From: a bacterium YEK0313
Lineage (GTDB): Bacteria; Pseudomonadota; Alphaproteobacteria; Rhizobiales; Phreatobacteraceae
Direction: 5' to 3'
Assembly: GCA_000751295.2 (NCBI GenBank)
Contig: CCMO02000001.1
Coordinates: forward strand, 3,934,615 to 3,998,614
Length of the DNA: 64,000 nucleotides
In this document: positions 62,100 through 64,000 of the stretch, piece after piece
How the letters are laid out: each line of letters begins with the position of its first letter
How positions within the stretch are numbered: the stretch's first letter is position 1
Notes under the pieces: generated by a model
What the model was told of the DNA's origin: nothing
Seen by the model: only the letters and a program-made list of their open reading frames with translations
The model's database searches: none
Position numbers and translations under genes: made by a program

Positions 62100-63079
62100 G
62101 AGCGAGCTCCGTCCATCCGCGAATGGCGATCCAGCGTCGCATCCGCCAGCGGCCGAGCCTGGGACCATCGCGCCGCAAGCGACGATTTGAGACGATGCAT
62201 GCCGGGCAGAAGTCCCTCGGGGGCGACGATGATGATGAAGAGGAAGATCAGGCCGAGCAGCGTCGGCCACCGGTCCGTATATGCGCTGGCGACGTTTTTC
62301 AGGAGCACGACCAGGCCCGCCCCGGCCACCGGGCCGAGCGCGGTGCCGAGACCGCCCGCGATCACCATCAAAACCGCCTCCGACGACACGGTCAGCGACA
62401 GCGCGTGAGGGCTGATGAAGCGAAAGAGCAGCACATAGAGAATGCCGGACACCGCCGCCAGGAAAGCCGACATGACATAGCCCGTGTAACGGATCGCCCA
62501 GACGTGATAGCCGAGCGTGCCCATACGGCGCGGCTGATCGCGCACGCCCTGCATCGCCGCTCCAAGGGGGGACCGCGCCAGCATCGCGACCAGGAGGAGG
62601 CATGCGGCGACGACGACGAGGCTCAGATAGTAGAGCCCCGTGCCGTGGGCGAACGGGCTCTCGATCCGCGGCAGGGATACGCCGTTCTCGCCGTTGGTCA
62701 GGTCGACATAGCGAAAGGCGACGCCCCAGACGATCTGCCCGAGCGCGAGCGTGATCATCAGGAAGCTGAGGCCCGACGTGCGGAGTGCGACGAGACCGAA
62801 CAAGGCGCCGGCAGCGGTGGTCGTCAAGAGCGCGGCCATGATGGCGGCCCAGACCGGCCACCCCTGCGTCGCGGTCAGAACCGCGAAGACATAGCCGGAA
62901 ATGCCGAGGAAGGCGGCCTGGCCGAGCGAGACCATGCCGCAGTAGCCGGCGATAAGGTTCACGCTGACGGCGAAGAGGCCGTAGATCAGGATCTGGGTTG
63001 CGATGGCGAGATAGAATTCGCCCGGCAGGACCAGAGGCGCCAGGGCTGCGGCGCACAGAAACAGAATGATCGGCTTCAT
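62096..63079 (-). CDS. Branched-chain-type ABC permease (LivM family)
   Basis: 327 aa from ATG 63079. Membrane segments throughout; NLIAGYCGMVSLGQAAFLGI is the LivM mark, and GGLGTALGPVAGAGLVV lies near the C-terminus. Coupled by ATGA to both neighbours. Confidence 0.92.
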   Translation of the reverse strand: MKPIILFLCAAALAPLVLPGEFYLAIATQILIYGLFAVSVNLIAGYCGMVSLGQAAFLGISGYVFAVLTATQGWPVWAAIMAALLTTTAAGALFGLVALRTSGLSFLMITLALGQIVWGVAFRYVDLTNGENGVSLPRIESPFAHGTGLYYLSLVVVAACLLLVAMLARSPLGAAMQGVRDQPRRMGTLGYHVWAIRYTGYVMSAFLAAVSGILYVLLFRFISPHALSLTVSSEAVLMVIAGGLGTALGPVAGAGLVVLLKNVASAYTDRWPTLLGLIFLFIIIVAPEGLLPGMHRLKSSLAARWSQARPLADATLDRHSRMDGARS

Positions 63080-63927
63080 GCCAGGTGCCTTCCGAAGAGG
63101 CCCTGCGGACGCAGCGCGAGCACGACGACCATGGGCAGGAACAGAATGACGTAGGCGAGGTCCGGCAGAAGCATCTGGCCGAAAGTGTAGATCAGCCCGA
63201 TCAGCATGCTGCCGACGAAGGCGCCGGTGAGGGAGCCGATCCCGCCGAGGATGATGACGAGCAAAGCCAGCGGCAGCATTTCGGCATCGAGCCCCGGATA
63301 GACCGACATGATCGGAGCGGCGAGCGCCCCGCCCATGCCGGCAAGCCCGGCGCCGATGCAGAACACGGTCGTGAACAGGACGGATACCGGAATGCCGGTG
63401 GCGCGCGCCATGTCGCGATCGTCGACCGCGGCGCGGATGCGCGCGCCGAGCGTGGTGCGCTCGACGAGGAGCCAGATCGCCGCCAGCGCGCTGATCGCGG
63501 CGGCGATCAGCGCCAGGCGATAGGCGGGAAAGGCCAGGCCTGCCACCTGCACGGCTCCGCGCAGAGCCTGCGGCGCCGGCTGGGCAATCGGATCTCCGGA
63601 CCAGACGAGCAGGCACTGGTCGGCGATGATGAAGGCCAGTCCAAGCGTCCCGAGCACCTGGGCGAGCTCCCTCCCCGCCAGCCGGCGGATCAGGAGGCGC
63701 TCGACAAGGCCGCCGAGCGCGGCGCAGGCCGCCGCGGCCGCCAGCACGGCCGCGATGAAGCCGTAGCCGACCGCTGAGGTCGCGACATAGCCGCCGAGCA
63801 TGAAAAGCGCGCCGTGGGCGAGATTGGCGACGCGCATGAGGCCGAAGATCAGCGAAAAGCCGACGGCCAGGAGGAACAGGATCGCTCCGAAGGCCAGGCT
63901 GTTGAGAAGCCCGTTGATCCAGAACAT
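63076..63927 (-). CDS. Branched-chain-type ABC permease (LivH family)
   Basis: 283 aa. VGFSLIFGLMRVANLAHGAL near residues 22-41 and GGIGSLTGAFVGSMLIGL near the C-terminus are typical. First permease gene after the partial binding-protein gene. GACTTCC precedes its ATG; the ribosome site is weak. Confidence 0.92.
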   Translation of the reverse strand: MFWINGLLNSLAFGAILFLLAVGFSLIFGLMRVANLAHGALFMLGGYVATSAVGYGFIAAVLAAAAACAALGGLVERLLIRRLAGRELAQVLGTLGLAFIIADQCLLVWSGDPIAQPAPQALRGAVQVAGLAFPAYRLALIAAAISALAAIWLLVERTTLGARIRAAVDDRDMARATGIPVSVLFTTVFCIGAGLAGMGGALAAPIMSVYPGLDAEMLPLALLVIILGGIGSLTGAFVGSMLIGLIYTFGQMLLPDLAYVILFLPMVVVLALRPQGLFGRHLA

Positions 63928-63970
63928 GGGGAAGTCTCCAGTGACACGCCGGCGACGAACAGGCGGCTGG

Positions 63971-64000
63971 TCAGTTGAGGCGCGGATCCGAGGTGGTCAT
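63971..64000 (-). CDS. C-terminal end of a gene, probably the importer's binding protein
   Basis: Ten codons ending MTTSDPRLN then TGA, cut by the right window edge. Position just upstream of LivH-like and a C-terminal DPRLN, common at ends of branched-chain-type binding proteins, make the periplasmic substrate-binding subunit the likely identity. Too short to prove. Confidence 0.4.
   Translation of the reverse strand: MTTSDPRLN

Overview
The window reads as chromosome of a high-GC alphaproteobacterium, most likely Hyphomicrobiales (Rhizobiales). The main support is the run pcm - tolC-type exporter - popZ/DUF2497 - valS on one strand, a neighbourhood I associate with that order, together with general-stress (EcfG-type, GGAAC-N16-CGTT) promoter motifs and several LivKHMGF-type uptake systems. 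No species can be named from the sequence alone.

Layout. 1-11.3 kb is host core: the start of an ilvD-type dehydratase, a DUF2459 protein and a metallophosphoesterase behind valS, an MFS exporter, a frameshifted popZ homologue, a TolC-family protein, an isoaspartate methyltransferase, tRNA-Cys, an SMP-30 lactonase and tRNA-Asn. 11.3-28.2 kb is a 16.9-kb integrative element inserted in the 3' end of tRNA-Asn: identical 33-bp repeats flank it, and a P4-type integrase lies next to the right repeat. The element is a mosaic. It has phage structural genes (prohead protease, tail tape measure) but no recognisable capsid, portal or terminase. Its replication and partition module comprises AlpA, a ParB-like protein, a 199-aa protein and a RepA-like AAA ATPase, with a phased GTTGGAA repeat array behind it. 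A promoter-hairpin unit between the parB-like gene and the replication genes looks like a short counter-transcribed RNA. AT-rich cargo (DUF2971 and a BrnA-like stub) sits near the left side. It looks like a degraded prophage or a phage satellite with plasmid-style replication control.

28.4-40.3 kb is an IclR-controlled catabolic operon. It encodes an isochorismatase-fold hydrolase lacking the usual cysteine, an FMNH2-dependent LLM monooxygenase, an SDR, a complete branched-chain-type ABC importer, an isocitrate-lyase/PEP-mutase family lyase, an FMN reductase and an aconitase-like LeuCD pair. Two near-consensus IclR boxes lie between the regulator and the operon. A pathway that fits the set is import, flavin-dependent oxidation, amide hydrolysis, hydration of a maleate-type diacid, then C-C cleavage. 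40.5-46.3 kb is a stress island (YciF ferritin-like protein, SDR, zinc alcohol dehydrogenase, manganese catalase, SDR/LysR pair) with two EcfG-type promoters.

46.3-50.9 kb is a TetR-controlled operon for a MacB-like ABC efflux system plus a carboxyl-methyltransferase-type enzyme, with a perfect 19-bp palindrome in front of tetR. 51.2-55.2 kb holds cyclopropane-fatty-acid synthase and a coupled cysteine-synthase-like/AlaX/sulfurtransferase set. 55.3-64 kb, all on the minus strand, is a second catabolic locus (VOC protein, MFS importer, Old Yellow Enzyme, cupin, aromatic-type FAD monooxygenase and a second Liv-type ABC importer). Three copies of a TTATC-N4-GATAA-like box occur in its upstream regions.
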